64,000 nucleotides of DNA from Opitutaceae bacterium (lineage in GTDB: Bacteria > Verrucomicrobiota > Verrucomicrobiia > Opitutales > Opitutaceae). The stretch spans positions 1 to 64,000 of the forward strand of contig JAQTYQ010000001.1 in NCBI GenBank assembly GCA_028688225.1, written 5' to 3'. A program made the translations under genes and the position numbers. The notes below the pieces were generated by a model. That model was not told the origin of the DNA, ran no database searches, and was given only the letters and a program-made list of their open reading frames with translations. Each line of letters opens with the position of its first letter. The first letter of the stretch is position 1. Positions 1 to 9,459 of this stretch are shown one piece after another.

Positions 1-2
1 CC

Positions 3-311
3 GGGCGCGGGGAGACCTTTGGGGTGGCCGTGGCCGAAGCCATGGCCGCGGGTGCCGTGGCGGTTGTGTCGCAGCTCGGCTGTTTTACTGACTTTGTGCG
101 CCCCGATGCCCCCGGGGTGATATTCAATCATACCTCCCCGGGCGCGGCTGACCGGCTGGCGGAGGCGCTTGCCGGCCTGTTGTCCGACCCCCCCCGGCGC
201 ATCCGGCTGGCCGCAGCGGCTCAAGCCGCGGTCAAGGTCTACGATTACCCCGACGTTGCCGGAAGAATGCTCGCAGATTTTTCAACGTTGCTGCCGGCAG
301 ACTGCCGGTAA
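3..311 (+). CDS. Glycosyltransferase family 4, C-terminal fragment (5' end outside window)
   Basis: The gene enters from the left edge with an open frame. The visible part begins GETFGVAVAEAMAAG, which matches the E-x7-E nucleotide-sugar-binding motif of GT-B (GT4) glycosyltransferases, so only about the last 100 residues are present. It would transfer a sugar from a nucleotide-sugar donor in the cytoplasm during exopolysaccharide repeat-unit assembly. Its stop overlaps the start of the acetyltransferase (TAATG), and the downstream genes are all polysaccharide genes, so it is probably part of the same operon. The acceptor and sugar cannot be told from this fragment. Confidence 0.8.
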   Translation, partial: GRGETFGVAVAEAMAAGAVAVVSQLGCFTDFVRPDAPGVIFNHTSPGAADRLAEALAGLLSDPPRRIRLAAAAQAAVKVYDYPDVAGRMLADFSTLLPADCR

Positions 312-889
312 TGCTGAATTCCGCCATGCCGGAAGCACCTCCTTATCTGGGTCAAGGCTGCGCCACCCCCTACCCCGTGGGCGAGGTCTTGCTCCAGCGG
401 GTCTGGGCGCTCGTGCAGTCCGTGCTCTTCCGCTGGAGCCCCCGACCCTGGCACTGGTGGCGGGCATGGCTGCTGAAGATCTTCGGCGCCGATATTTCCA
501 CTCCGGCGCGGGTGGTCATCTTTCCCACGGCGCAGGTTTATTTCCCGTGGAAACTCGTCCTGGCCCCGCACGCGATGATCGGCCGCCGGGTGAACCTCTA
601 TAACCTCGCCCCCATCAGCCTCGGCTACGGTGCGAATCTCAGCCAGGACTGCCATCTCTGTGCCGGCACGCACGACTACACCCGCTGGGACATGCCGCTG
701 GTGGCCAAGCCGATCAACATCGGCGCCAACGCCTGGCTCGGCGCCGACGTGTTTGTCGGTCCGGGCGTGACGATCGGCGAACTGTGCGTCGTGGGCGCGC
801 GTTCGGTGGTGATGAAGGATCTGCCCCCGCGGATGGTGTGCGCCGGGCATCCCTGCCGGCCGATCAAGGAACGCCCCCCGCTTTCGTGA
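311..889 (+). CDS. WcaF-like polysaccharide O-acetyltransferase
   Basis: 192 aa. The second half shows left-handed beta-helix hexapeptide character (repeats such as IGANAWLGADVFVGPGVTIG and VVGARSVVMKDLP), typical of acetyl-CoA-dependent acyltransferases. The His in CAGTHDYT is the likely catalytic residue. The arrangement, with an N-terminal W-rich stretch, resembles the putative colanic acid acetyltransferase WcaF group. It probably O-acetylates a sugar of the exopolysaccharide unit. The start codon overlaps the stop of the upstream glycosyltransferase, indicating translational coupling. Confidence 0.85.
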   Translation: MLNSAMPEAPPYLGQGCATPYPVGEVLLQRVWALVQSVLFRWSPRPWHWWRAWLLKIFGADISTPARVVIFPTAQVYFPWKLVLAPHAMIGRRVNLYNLAPISLGYGANLSQDCHLCAGTHDYTRWDMPLVAKPINIGANAWLGADVFVGPGVTIGELCVVGARSVVMKDLPPRMVCAGHPCRPIKERPPLS

Positions 890-998
890 GGCATGCCGGT
901 TGCCGACCAACGCATCCACTTCCCCTGCCCGCCATCTTATTTTCCGTTTGGTTGATGGGTGAGTCGTTGTCCTGCCGTACCGCGGCGGGAAGCGTTGC

Positions 999-2126
999 AT
1001 GAAAATAGCCCAGATTGTCCCCAGCCTTGAGGCAAAACATGGCGGGCCGAGCAAGTCCGTCCAAAAACTCGGGGCAGCCATGGCCCGGCTTGGCCATGAG
1101 GTTGATTTGCTGACCACGCACCCGGGTGATGACCTTGTCGCGACCGTGTCTGACCGGCTGCGCCTCCGGCAATTCCATCGTGAGCAGCCGGAATTTCTCT
1201 GCGCCGCGGCCGGATTGCGCGAACATCTCCGCCGGCACACCTATGACTGCCTGCATCATCATGCCCTGTGGCTGCGGACGCTCCACTATGCCTGCCGGGC
1301 CGGGTGCGCCACCGGCGCGCGCCTCGTCATCTCACCGCGCGGCATGGTGAGCGACTGGTCGTGGCGGCATCGACGCTGGAAGAAATGGCTCGCCACGCGG
1401 CTGGTGCATCCTGGCGCCTTCACCCGCGCGCAAGGCTGGCATGCGACCAGTGCGGCCGAGGCGGAGGATATCCGCCGCCGTGGTTTCCCGCAGCCCGTCT
1501 GCATGGCGCCAAACGGCGTCGAATCACCGTCCGCCGAGGAATTATCGTTCGCGCACGAGGTCTGGTCGGAACTCTGCCCCGCCCTGACGGCGCGGCCCGT
1601 GGCCTTGTTCTACTCGCGTTTTCACCGCAAGAAACGGCTGCTTGAGCTCATTGATCTTTGGCTCGATGCGGCCCCGCGGGAATGGCTGCTCCTCGTCGCC
1701 GGCATCCCCCAGGAATACACCGTGGAGAGCCTGAGCGCCTACGTGCAGCGGCATTCCGCCCAGGAGCGGATTGTGGTCTTCGATGGCAGCGACCGTCCGC
1801 CGCCCTATGGCATGGCGTCGCTGTTCCTGCTACCCTCCCACTCCGAAAATTTCGGCATGGCTGTGGCCGAAGCCATGGCCTGGGGTGTGCCGGTGCTGGT
1901 CACCGATACGACCCCCTGGGCCGAGGTTGCCGGACACCATGCCGGCTGGTGCGTCCCGTGGGACCAGTACGGCCCGGCGCTGCGCCAGGCCGTGGCGGAA
2001 GCGACGGACCAGTTGGAGCAGCGCGGTGCCCGGGCCCGCGACTGGGTGCTGGCCAGGTATTCCTGGGAGCAGGCTGCGCGCCTGCTGGTCGAGTTCTACG
2101 AACGGCTGGGAGACACGATTCCATGA
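999..2126 (+). CDS. Glycosyltransferase family 4
   Basis: 375 aa with GT-B fold features: the N-terminal glycine-rich acceptor segment (IVPSLEAKHGGPSKSV, residues 5-20) and the C-terminal donor site with a HSENFGMAVAEAMAWG stretch (E-x7-E, around residue 280). It probably adds one sugar to the lipid-linked repeat unit at the inner face of the cytoplasmic membrane. A 109-bp gap separates it from the acetyltransferase, and its stop overlaps the next start by ATGA. The sugar specificity is unknown. Confidence 0.87.
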   Translation: MKIAQIVPSLEAKHGGPSKSVQKLGAAMARLGHEVDLLTTHPGDDLVATVSDRLRLRQFHREQPEFLCAAAGLREHLRRHTYDCLHHHALWLRTLHYACRAGCATGARLVISPRGMVSDWSWRHRRWKKWLATRLVHPGAFTRAQGWHATSAAEAEDIRRRGFPQPVCMAPNGVESPSAEELSFAHEVWSELCPALTARPVALFYSRFHRKKRLLELIDLWLDAAPREWLLLVAGIPQEYTVESLSAYVQRHSAQERIVVFDGSDRPPPYGMASLFLLPSHSENFGMAVAEAMAWGVPVLVTDTTPWAEVAGHHAGWCVPWDQYGPALRQAVAEATDQLEQRGARARDWVLARYSWEQAARLLVEFYERLGDTIP

Positions 2127-3586
2127 CCTCATCAGCGGATGTCCGGTCGTCGATTCCCCCAATCGTCCTCTTTGACTACCCCAGCCGGCAGCGGGAAGAT
2201 GGCCGGCCGAGCCGGCTTGAGCTTTGCACCCTGATTCACGTCGCCGGGCTGATCATTTTCACGGCCTGGGACTTCGGGGGGGAGACCGACCTGGCCCGAA
2301 TTGTGATCAGCTGGTGGGGCAGCCTGGCCCTGCCGATCATGGTGTACGCCTCTCTGCGCCGGCTTGATCGCCGGGATGGCCTGCCGGCGGCCCTCTACTG
2401 GCTCTGGCCGTTGGTGCTGTTCGACGTCCTCATCCTGGCCAGCACGCTCAACCCGAGTTTCACGCACGCCTTTGTCGGCGGAGCCAATGCCCTGGTGCAC
2501 AACGGGGCCAAGACCGACTGGCCCAGTTGCGCGCAGCCCGGCGTGTCGCTGTACGCCTTGTGGTTGTTCAACGCGATCTATCTGACCTGCTTCAATCTCG
2601 CCCTGGTCGTGGTCCACCGGCGGGTCCTGCGCGTCCTGCTGCTCCTCCTGGTCTCCAACGCCCTGCTGCTCGCGGTCATGGGGACATTCCAAAAACTGGA
2701 CGGCGCCTCCGGCCTTTTCTTCGGACTGCAGCGCTCGCCGAACGAGGCGTTCTTTGCGAGTTTCATCTATCACAACCACTGGGGCGCCTTCATTCTGCTC
2801 GCCACGGCCGCCGCCCTCGGACTGCTGTTCCACCATGCCCGGCGGGAGCATCGCGACGGACAGCGGCACTCGCCCGCGCTGTTCGGATTGATCGCCACCC
2901 TCTTCCTGGCGGCTTCCGTGCCACTGAGCACCTCGCGCTCCTGCACGCTGCTGCTCCTGATGTTGCTGGCTGGTGCCCTCCTCCATTGGCTATGGCTCCT
3001 GCGCCGCAGGCGGCAGGCCGATGGGCGTCCGGTCACCGCCGCCGGCGTACTGGCCGTGGCCGTGTTTCTTGCCGGACTCGGTGGCATCTATCTCCTGGGC
3101 CGGCCGGTCATCACCGCGCGTCTTGACAAGACCCGTGAGCAGATCGGAGAGATCCGTCTCCACGGCAGTCTGGGCAGTCGGGCCCAGCTTTATGCCGATA
3201 CGTGGCGCATGGCGCGCGAAAAGATCTGGTTCGGCTGGGGACTCGGGTCCTACGCGACGGTGTTTCAGATCTTCAACCAGCAGGTATCCGTGGAGGGCTG
3301 GGTGCCCTTCTATGCCCAGGCGCATTCGGACTGGCTCCAATCGCTGGCCGAGGTCGGCCTCGTCGGCACGGTGCTCGTTGCGCTGCTGGGCCTGGTCCCC
3401 CTCGTCACGCTTTTCCGGTCGGGGCCGCCCGGCGTGGTGCCATCCTACCTGCTGGCGGGCTGCGGCCTGCTGGCACTCTATGCCTGGGTGGAGTTTCCCT
3501 TCGCCAACCCGGCGGTGATGGAGGTCTTCTGGCTCTGCCTCTTCAGCGCGGTGCGGTATCACAAGCTCACCCTCGGCGGCGCTTGA
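2123..3586 (+). CDS. O-antigen ligase / Wzy_C family membrane protein
   Basis: 487 aa, starting at the ATG that overlaps the stop of the upstream glycosyltransferase (ATGA). It has about ten hydrophobic helices and a large periplasmic loop containing the R-LY-DTWRMA-WFGWGLGSY pattern typical of Wzy_C-domain proteins, the family of O-antigen ligases and polymerases. It would polymerise or ligate polysaccharide units on the periplasmic side. Neighbouring glycosyltransferases and the phosphotransferase fit a Wzx/Wzy-type pathway. Whether it is a polymerase or a ligase cannot be told from sequence. Confidence 0.82.
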   Translation: MTSSADVRSSIPPIVLFDYPSRQREDGRPSRLELCTLIHVAGLIIFTAWDFGGETDLARIVISWWGSLALPIMVYASLRRLDRRDGLPAALYWLWPLVLFDVLILASTLNPSFTHAFVGGANALVHNGAKTDWPSCAQPGVSLYALWLFNAIYLTCFNLALVVVHRRVLRVLLLLLVSNALLLAVMGTFQKLDGASGLFFGLQRSPNEAFFASFIYHNHWGAFILLATAAALGLLFHHARREHRDGQRHSPALFGLIATLFLAASVPLSTSRSCTLLLLMLLAGALLHWLWLLRRRRQADGRPVTAAGVLAVAVFLAGLGGIYLLGRPVITARLDKTREQIGEIRLHGSLGSRAQLYADTWRMAREKIWFGWGLGSYATVFQIFNQQVSVEGWVPFYAQAHSDWLQSLAEVGLVGTVLVALLGLVPLVTLFRSGPPGVVPSYLLAGCGLLALYAWVEFPFANPAVMEVFWLCLFSAVRYHKLTLGGA

Positions 3587-3596
3587 TCTCCGGGCG

Positions 3597-4427
3597 ATGC
3601 TTTCGATCCTGATCCTGACCCTGAACGAGGAGCGCAAGCTGCCCGCCTGCCTTGCCTCCGTGGCGGATTGCGATGACGTGGTCGTGCTCGATTCCGGTTC
3701 GACGGACCGCACAGCCGATCTTGCCCGAGCAGCCGGCGCCCGGATCTTTGTCAACCCGTTCCAGAACTTCGCCCAGCAGCGGAATCATGCCCACCGCACG
3801 ATCCCGTTCCGCCATCCCTGGGTCTTTCATCTCGATGCCGACGAGCAGATGACTCCCGAGCTGCGCGACGAATGCCGGTCCTATCGCGGGGATGAGCCGC
3901 TCGACGGCTGCTATGCGGCGCCGCGCATGCTCTGGGAGGGACGCTGGATTCCCCACTGCACGGACTATCCGGCGTGGCAGGCCCGCTTCGTCAAGGCGCA
4001 TGGTTTTGAATTTGTGCAAGCCGGACATGGACAGCGCGAGGCAGCGGCGATGCGAATGGGCCGCCTGCAGGCAAACTACCTGCATGATCTTTCGGCCGAC
4101 GGTGTCGATGGCTGGATCGCCAAGCACCGCCGGTATGCCCGGCAGGAGGCCGAGGCTTTTCTCACCGGCGACCCGGGAATGGGAGGGCCCTTGCACGACC
4201 TGCTGGCGGGTCCGTCCCTGACCCGGCGCCGGGCTCTCAAGCATCTGAGCTACCGCCTGCCCGGTCGGCCCGCCCTTCGCTTCCTCTATCAGTACCTGTT
4301 GCGCGGAGGGTTTCTCGATGGTCGTCCGGGATACCGCTATTGTCGCCTGCTGGCACGTTATGAGGGGTTTGCCACCGGCGAAATCAAGCTGCTCCGCGCC
4401 AGCCGGCGGGGGCCTTCAACATCATGA
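3597..4427 (+). CDS. Glycosyltransferase family 2 (WaaE/KdtX-like)
   Basis: 276 aa. The N-terminus MLSILILTLNEERKLP and the VVLDSGSTDRT motif are GT-A donor-binding elements. The HLDADEQ motif (DxD, about residue 79) would hold the divalent metal and the nucleotide sugar. The short size and the downstream W-rich region resemble the LPS core beta-1,4-glucosyltransferase WaaE/KdtX branch of GT2. It acts in the cytoplasm on a lipid-linked acceptor. The 10-nt gap upstream and the 4-nt overlap with the next gene place it inside the operon. Confidence 0.85.
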   Translation: MLSILILTLNEERKLPACLASVADCDDVVVLDSGSTDRTADLARAAGARIFVNPFQNFAQQRNHAHRTIPFRHPWVFHLDADEQMTPELRDECRSYRGDEPLDGCYAAPRMLWEGRWIPHCTDYPAWQARFVKAHGFEFVQAGHGQREAAAMRMGRLQANYLHDLSADGVDGWIAKHRRYARQEAEAFLTGDPGMGGPLHDLLAGPSLTRRRALKHLSYRLPGRPALRFLYQYLLRGGFLDGRPGYRYCRLLARYEGFATGEIKLLRASRRGPSTS

Positions 4428-5644
4428 CCGGCGCTTCAACTCTTCCGCGCGTGGTTTTTGTCAACCGCTATTACTGGCCCGATGCACCCGCGACGGCCCA
4501 GTTGCTCACCGATCTCGCGGAGGGGCTGGCGGGGCGCGGCTGGAAAGTGACGGTGATCGCCAGTCATGACGGCAACGCGGGGACGCCGGTCAGGGAAAGC
4601 CGCCACGGCGTGGATGTCATGCGCGTGAGGTCCCTCCGCTGGGGCCGACACGACCTGATCGCCAAGGCTGGTGCCTATTTCACTTTCACTTTCTCCGCCC
4701 GGCGCATGCTCAGGCGGCACCTGCAGGCCAACGACTGGCTGGTGGCGATGACGGATCCGCCGGTGCTTGCCCCGATCGCCGCCGCGGCGGCCCGCCGGGC
4801 GGGAGCACGCCTGGTGCACTGGCTGCAGGATATCCATCCGGAGATCGGCCTGGCCCTGTCGCACAGCCGCCTGCTGGCCCTCTTGAGCAAGCCGTGGGTG
4901 CGCCGGCGTGATGCCGCATGGCAATGCGCCCAGGCCTGCGTCGCCATCAGCCGGGACATGGCGGCACTGGTCGGCCAGCATGGATTGGCCCCGAAGCAGA
5001 TTCGTCTGATACCCAACTGGGCCTCCGGCGGAGAGTCGCTGGCGCCGGTGCCGGCAGAGCAAAATCCGCTCCGCCGGGCATGGGGCCTGGCCGGAAAATT
5101 TGTCGTCGCCTACTCGGGCAATTTGGGCCGGGTGCATGCGCTCGAACCCGTGCTGGCGGCGGCCGCCCGGCTGCGCAACGAAGCGGGCCTGGTGTTTCTC
5201 TTCCTCGGCGATGGCCCCCGCCGTCCGGCCCTTGAGGCGCAGGCGCGGGCGCAAGGGTTGACAAACGTGCATTTCCTGCCGCCACAGCCGCAGGCACGGC
5301 TCAGCGAGAGCCTTTCGGTTGGCGACGTCCATCTGGTGACCCTCCAAGCCGGCTGTGAGCGCTACGTGTTTCCCAGCAAGCTCTATGGCATTCTTGCCGT
5401 GGCGCGTCCGGTCGTTTTCGTCGGCCCCCCGCACTGCGAACTGGCGGAGGCGGTGCGCCACAACGGCGCCGGCCTCACGGTCGACAGCAGTGATCCTTCC
5501 GCGCTTGCCGCCGCGGTGCGGGACCTGATGAACGATGCCCCGCGCTGCGCCGCCATGGGGCAGGCCGCCCGATGCTGGTCGCAGGCCACGGGCGGCCGGC
5601 GGGCGGCGCTTGAGGCCTGGGAGACGGTTTTGCGGATCAGCTAA
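4424..5644 (+). CDS. WcaI-like glycosyltransferase family 4
   Basis: 406 aa GT-B protein. The N-terminal VFVNRYYWPDAPATAQLL segment and the internal WLQDIHPEI resemble WcaI-type colanic acid fucosyltransferases. The C-terminal half contains AYSGNLGRVHALEP and the donor-site region KLYGILAVARPV. It likely adds a sugar to the exopolysaccharide unit. It overlaps the GT2 gene by ATGA and lies 59 bp before the priming transferase. The sugar is not predictable. Confidence 0.85.
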   Translation: MTGASTLPRVVFVNRYYWPDAPATAQLLTDLAEGLAGRGWKVTVIASHDGNAGTPVRESRHGVDVMRVRSLRWGRHDLIAKAGAYFTFTFSARRMLRRHLQANDWLVAMTDPPVLAPIAAAAARRAGARLVHWLQDIHPEIGLALSHSRLLALLSKPWVRRRDAAWQCAQACVAISRDMAALVGQHGLAPKQIRLIPNWASGGESLAPVPAEQNPLRRAWGLAGKFVVAYSGNLGRVHALEPVLAAAARLRNEAGLVFLFLGDGPRRPALEAQARAQGLTNVHFLPPQPQARLSESLSVGDVHLVTLQAGCERYVFPSKLYGILAVARPVVFVGPPHCELAEAVRHNGAGLTVDSSDPSALAAAVRDLMNDAPRCAAMGQAARCWSQATGGRRAALEAWETVLRIS

Positions 5645-5703
5645 CTGCGAGCGCAACTCCCTCTTGCCGCCACGGTACTCTCTCCGGCATAATCCCACCA
5701 GAC

Positions 5704-7092
5704 ATGACCGACCGCCGGCTGATCTCCCTGCTCCTGCTGATGCTGGACTTTCTGGCGGTGGTGCTGGCCTTTCATGGCGTGGCGTGGCTGCGTGGCGCGC
5801 TGGTCCTCGGCAATTTTTCCATTCTTCCGCTGCTGGGTCCATTTGCTGTTCTGGTGGTGGCGGTCTACCTGATCGATGGGTATTCGCCACGCACCGACAT
5901 GCTGAGCGTGGCCTACACCAGCCAGCACACCATTGCCCTCGGCACCGGCATGCTGGCGATGTTGCTGGTCACATTCGTCTTCATCAAGGAGCAGTATTCA
6001 CTGCAATCCTCGCGGGCGGTGATTGCGCTGAGTTATGTCGCCCTGATCCCCCTGACCCTCAGCTACCGGCGCCGGCTGGCGTTGCGCGTCGCGGGTGAAC
6101 GCAACCGCCGGCCCCTCATTTTTGTCGGCAGCCAGGCCAGCTGTGTTGCTTTCAAGGAGGCGTGTGAGAAAAACCTCACCACGCAGGAAGTGCTTTTTGT
6201 GGCGACGGACACCACCAGCCATGAGAGCGTGTCGCCCCTGGTCGGGCTCGAGATGCATGCCGTCTCCGAAATGCTCCCGCTCCTGGAGCGGCTGGCCGGT
6301 AATGTCGAAGCCATTGTTTTGCATGAAACCAGCCGGGACCTGCCGTTCGCCGTGTCCGAAAAGCTCATGGAACTGCATTTCTCCGGCATCCCCACCTATA
6401 CGCTGGAACTCTTCCACGAGATCTACTGGCGCAAGATTCCGCTCTATCGGCTGAGCCAGACCTGGTTGTTTCAGGAGGGCTTCCAGATTGCGCGGGATCC
6501 GGTGTTCGAGCGCCTCAAGCGACTCAGCGACATCGTCCTCTCCCTGATGGGCCTGGTGCTGGCCTCGCCGCTGCTGCTCGTCTGCGCCGCCGCGGTCTGG
6601 CTCGAGGACCGCGGCCCGGTCTTTTTCAAGCAAATGCGGGTAGGCAAGCACCGGATGCTTTTCCAAGTCCACAAGTTCCGGACCATGCGGGTTCTGCTGG
6701 ACAGCAGAACGGCGCAGGGCGACCCCTATACGCGGCCCAACGATGACCGGATTACGCGCGTGGGCCGGCTGCTGCGCGCCATGCGCCTCGACGAACTGCC
6801 CCAGCTCTGGAACGTGCTGCGCGGCGACATGAGCCTGATCGGCCCCCGCGCCGAATGGCTCAAGCTGGTCGAACGCTATGAGCGGGAAATCCCCTGTTAT
6901 CACTTCCGCCATCTGGTCAAGCCCGGCATCACGGGATGGGCCCAGGTGAACTATCCGTATGGTTCCAGCCTCGATGACACGCTGCGCAAACTGGAATACG
7001 ACCTCTACTACATCCGTTATTTTTCCTTCGTCCTCGATGCCTCGATCGTCCTGAAGACGATTCACATCATGCTGTTCGGCAAAGGGCGGTAG
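5704..7092 (+). CDS. Exopolysaccharide polyprenyl glycosylphosphotransferase (priming transferase)
   Basis: 462 aa. Four N-terminal membrane helices (about residues 5-120), a nucleotide-binding-like middle domain, one more helix (LSDIVLSLMGLVL...) and the C-terminal bacterial sugar transferase domain. The catalytic domain shows FFKQMRVGK, HKFRTMR, RLDELPQLWNVLRGDMS and KPGITGWAQVNY, all hallmarks of WcaJ/WbaP-type enzymes. It starts polysaccharide synthesis by moving a sugar-1-phosphate onto undecaprenyl phosphate. It is the last gene of the locus and is followed by a strong terminator. Confidence 0.93.
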   Translation: MTDRRLISLLLLMLDFLAVVLAFHGVAWLRGALVLGNFSILPLLGPFAVLVVAVYLIDGYSPRTDMLSVAYTSQHTIALGTGMLAMLLVTFVFIKEQYSLQSSRAVIALSYVALIPLTLSYRRRLALRVAGERNRRPLIFVGSQASCVAFKEACEKNLTTQEVLFVATDTTSHESVSPLVGLEMHAVSEMLPLLERLAGNVEAIVLHETSRDLPFAVSEKLMELHFSGIPTYTLELFHEIYWRKIPLYRLSQTWLFQEGFQIARDPVFERLKRLSDIVLSLMGLVLASPLLLVCAAAVWLEDRGPVFFKQMRVGKHRMLFQVHKFRTMRVLLDSRTAQGDPYTRPNDDRITRVGRLLRAMRLDELPQLWNVLRGDMSLIGPRAEWLKLVERYEREIPCYHFRHLVKPGITGWAQVNYPYGSSLDDTLRKLEYDLYYIRYFSFVLDASIVLKTIHIMLFGKGR

Positions 7093-7109
7093 CGCTTCGG
7101 CCCTTGCGA

Positions 7110-7152
7110 ATGACGCGGCGGGAATGAACATTCCCTCGCGTCATCTTTTTTT
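7110..7152 (+). terminator. Rho-independent terminator closing the exopolysaccharide operon
   Basis: An inverted repeat runs from ATGACGCG to CGCGTCAT, with an inner GGGAATG / CATTCCC stem, and is followed directly by a run of seven T. It lies 17 nt after the glycosylphosphotransferase stop and ends just before the ribosome binding site of the next gene. Confidence 0.85.
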
Positions 7153-7163
7153 GGAGCTCGCCC

Positions 7164-8606
7164 ATGAAACATTACGATTTTGTCGTCATCGGCGGCGGCA
7201 GCGCCGGCTTTAATGCCGCGCGGATCGCCGCGTCCCTCGGCAAGCGGGTGGCCATCGTCGACGGGGCCAAGTATCTCGGGGGATTGTGCATTCTCCGCGG
7301 CTGCATGCCGTCGAAAACCCTGCTCTACAGCGCCGAGGTGCTGCATCACGCCCAACAGGGACACCGCTTCGGCCTGAGGATTCCCCATGCCGAGGCAGAC
7401 ATGCCGGCCATTCACGTCCGCAAGAAGAGAATCATCGCCGACTTTGCCTCCCACCGGGTCAAACAGCTCACAGCGGGGCGCTACGATCTCTACCGCAGCC
7501 GGGCCCGGTTCGTCGACGCCCATGCCGTCGAACTGGCTGACGGCACCCGACTGCAGGGCAGGCGCTTTCTCATCGCCACCGGCTCCAAGGTCAGCGTCCC
7601 TCCGGTGCCGGGCTTGAAGGACGTGCCGTTCTGGACGAGCGACGACGTGCTCGATCTCGATTTCGTTCCCGAGAGTGTGATCGTGCTGGGCGGCGGCATC
7701 GTGGCCTGCGAACTCTCGCAGCTTCTTCGCCGCATCGGTTCGCGCGTGGTGCTCGTCCAGCGCAGTCCGCATATCCTGCGCGAGCATTCCCCTGCGGCGA
7801 GCAATGTGGTGCAGCAGGCGTTTCGCGACGAAGGCATCGAGCTGTTTGCCGGCACCAGCATCCGCCGGATCACGCATGGTTCCCGGGATTACACCGTGGC
7901 CTTCGAATACAACGGCCGGACGACGCTCCGCCGGGCCCGGCATCTGTTCAACGCGCTTGGTCGCGAGCCCAACACCGAAAACCTGGGGCTCGCCGCCGCC
8001 GGCGTGAAGGCCACCGGACAAGGCCGGGTCGTGGTGAACCGCTGGCAGCAGACCTCGCAAAAGCACATCTACGCCGGGGGCGATGTCTGCGGGCCGCACG
8101 ACATCGTCCACCTCGCCGTGGCCCAGGGCGAACTCGCCGCCCGGCATGCCTTCGGCGTCAAAGGCATCCGGCCGGTCGACGATTCCCTTTTGCTCAATGT
8201 CGTGTTCACCGAACCGCAGCTTGCCACCATCGGCCTGCTCGAAAGCGATCTGCGGGCGAGCGGCATTCGCCACCTGAGCGCCGCCTACCCCTTCAACGAC
8301 CACGGCAAGTCGATCCTCATGGAGGCCAATTACGGCTATGTGAAGGTGATCGCCGAGCCCAAACGCGGACGCATCCTCGGGGCCGAGATCGTGGGCCGGG
8401 ACGCCGGCGAACTCATCCACTGCTTCAGCGGACCGCTCGCAATGCGTGCCACCGTCTTCGATCTGCTGCGCGCGCCCTGGTACCATCCCACGCTGGCGGA
8501 AATCATCACCTATCCCCTCGAGGAGATCGCCGATCAAGTCCGCAAGCAGGCGGCACGTCAGCGGACCAGAACCAGCAGCTCGCCCAGCTCAACCCGCCGT
8601 TCGTAA
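7164..8606 (+). CDS. Class I pyridine nucleotide-disulfide oxidoreductase (dihydrolipoyl dehydrogenase/mercuric reductase-like)
   Basis: 480 aa. N-terminal FAD site VVIGGGSAGFNAAR, redox-active C42-x4-C47 (GGLCILRGCMPSK), NAD-binding VIVLGGGIVACELSQ near residue 175, and a C-terminal dimerisation domain with PWYHPTLAEI carrying the catalytic His. It transfers electrons between NAD(P)H and a disulfide or similar substrate. It is not beside lipoamide-enzyme genes, and a separate lpdA is at 37.9 kb, so the substrate is uncertain. An AGGAGCTC-like site (TTGGAGC) precedes the ATG. The 3' end overlaps hisA on the other strand by 49 nt. Confidence 0.85.
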   Translation: MKHYDFVVIGGGSAGFNAARIAASLGKRVAIVDGAKYLGGLCILRGCMPSKTLLYSAEVLHHAQQGHRFGLRIPHAEADMPAIHVRKKRIIADFASHRVKQLTAGRYDLYRSRARFVDAHAVELADGTRLQGRRFLIATGSKVSVPPVPGLKDVPFWTSDDVLDLDFVPESVIVLGGGIVACELSQLLRRIGSRVVLVQRSPHILREHSPAASNVVQQAFRDEGIELFAGTSIRRITHGSRDYTVAFEYNGRTTLRRARHLFNALGREPNTENLGLAAAGVKATGQGRVVVNRWQQTSQKHIYAGGDVCGPHDIVHLAVAQGELAARHAFGVKGIRPVDDSLLLNVVFTEPQLATIGLLESDLRASGIRHLSAAYPFNDHGKSILMEANYGYVKVIAEPKRGRILGAEIVGRDAGELIHCFSGPLAMRATVFDLLRAPWYHPTLAEIITYPLEEIADQVRKQAARQRTRTSSSPSSTRRS

Positions 8607-9283
8607 AGCGCCTTGCCGATGATAACGCCGGCCAGATTTGGACGGCGTTTTTTTATTTCCAGCAACTTCACCACGTCGGCACGGCTGCCGACACCGCCGG
8701 AGGCGATCACTCCGCAATGCACCGCGGCCAGCATGGTCTCCTGCGCGGTGAGATTTGGCCCCGTGAGCATGCCGTCGGTGCCGATGTCGGTGTGGATCAG
8801 CGTGCGCACTCCGAGCGCGTCCATGCGCCGGGCCAGATCCACCGCCCTGGTACCGGTGGTATCCACCCAGCCTTTCACCGCCACCTGGCCGTTCTTTGCG
8901 TCGATGCCGACGGCAATTTTCTCGCCGAACGCGTCGACCAATTCACCGACAAACGCTGCGCTCTCCGCGGCACGCGTTCCGATGACCACCCGGTGGACCC
9001 CAAGCTCCAAAACGCGTTCCACCGCGGCGCGGGTCCGTAATCCTCCGCCAAGCTGCACCTGCAATCCGAGGGCAACAATGGCCTGCACGGCGGCGAGGTT
9101 CTGCGGTTTCCCGGCAAACGCACCGTCCAGGTCGACCACATGCACCCACGCGCTGCCGGCCGCCTTGAACTGGGCCGCCACGCCCGCCGGATTGGCTGCA
9201 TAAACCGTCTCTTGGTCGGCACGCCACTGGGTCAGGCGCACACAACGTCCGTCCTTGATGTCGATGGCCGGGAAAATGGTCAT
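8558..9283 (-). CDS. hisA: Phosphoribosylformimino-5-aminoimidazole carboxamide ribotide isomerase HisA
   Basis: 241 aa, starting MTIFPAIDIKDG. It is a (beta-alpha)8 barrel enzyme of histidine synthesis that converts ProFAR to PRFAR. The catalytic Asp8 (PAIDIKDG) and the second Asp in IHTDIGTDGM are present, as are the phosphate-binding GGGLRT and GGV glycines. The longer upstream frame contributes a non-conserved Cys-rich stretch, so the start at 9283 is preferred. It stands alone, without other his genes nearby, and its 3' end lies inside the 3' end of the convergent oxidoreductase gene. Confidence 0.95.
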   Translation of the reverse strand: MTIFPAIDIKDGRCVRLTQWRADQETVYAANPAGVAAQFKAAGSAWVHVVDLDGAFAGKPQNLAAVQAIVALGLQVQLGGGLRTRAAVERVLELGVHRVVIGTRAAESAAFVGELVDAFGEKIAVGIDAKNGQVAVKGWVDTTGTRAVDLARRMDALGVRTLIHTDIGTDGMLTGPNLTAQETMLAAVHCGVIASGGVGSRADVVKLLEIKKRRPNLAGVIIGKALYERRVELGELLVLVR

Positions 9284-9459
9284 GGCGAATGACACTGGTA
9301 TCCGGAAGGACGTGGCGTCGCCAAGGGAAATATTCCCGACGTACCCACCCGCCATAAGCGACGGTTGCCGCCGGCAGCAGCAAGGGAACTGACTGCACAA
9401 CAGACTTGGATTTCTCCGCCATCCTTCCCTAGAGTCCCGGCCTCTGCGACCCGCCGGTC

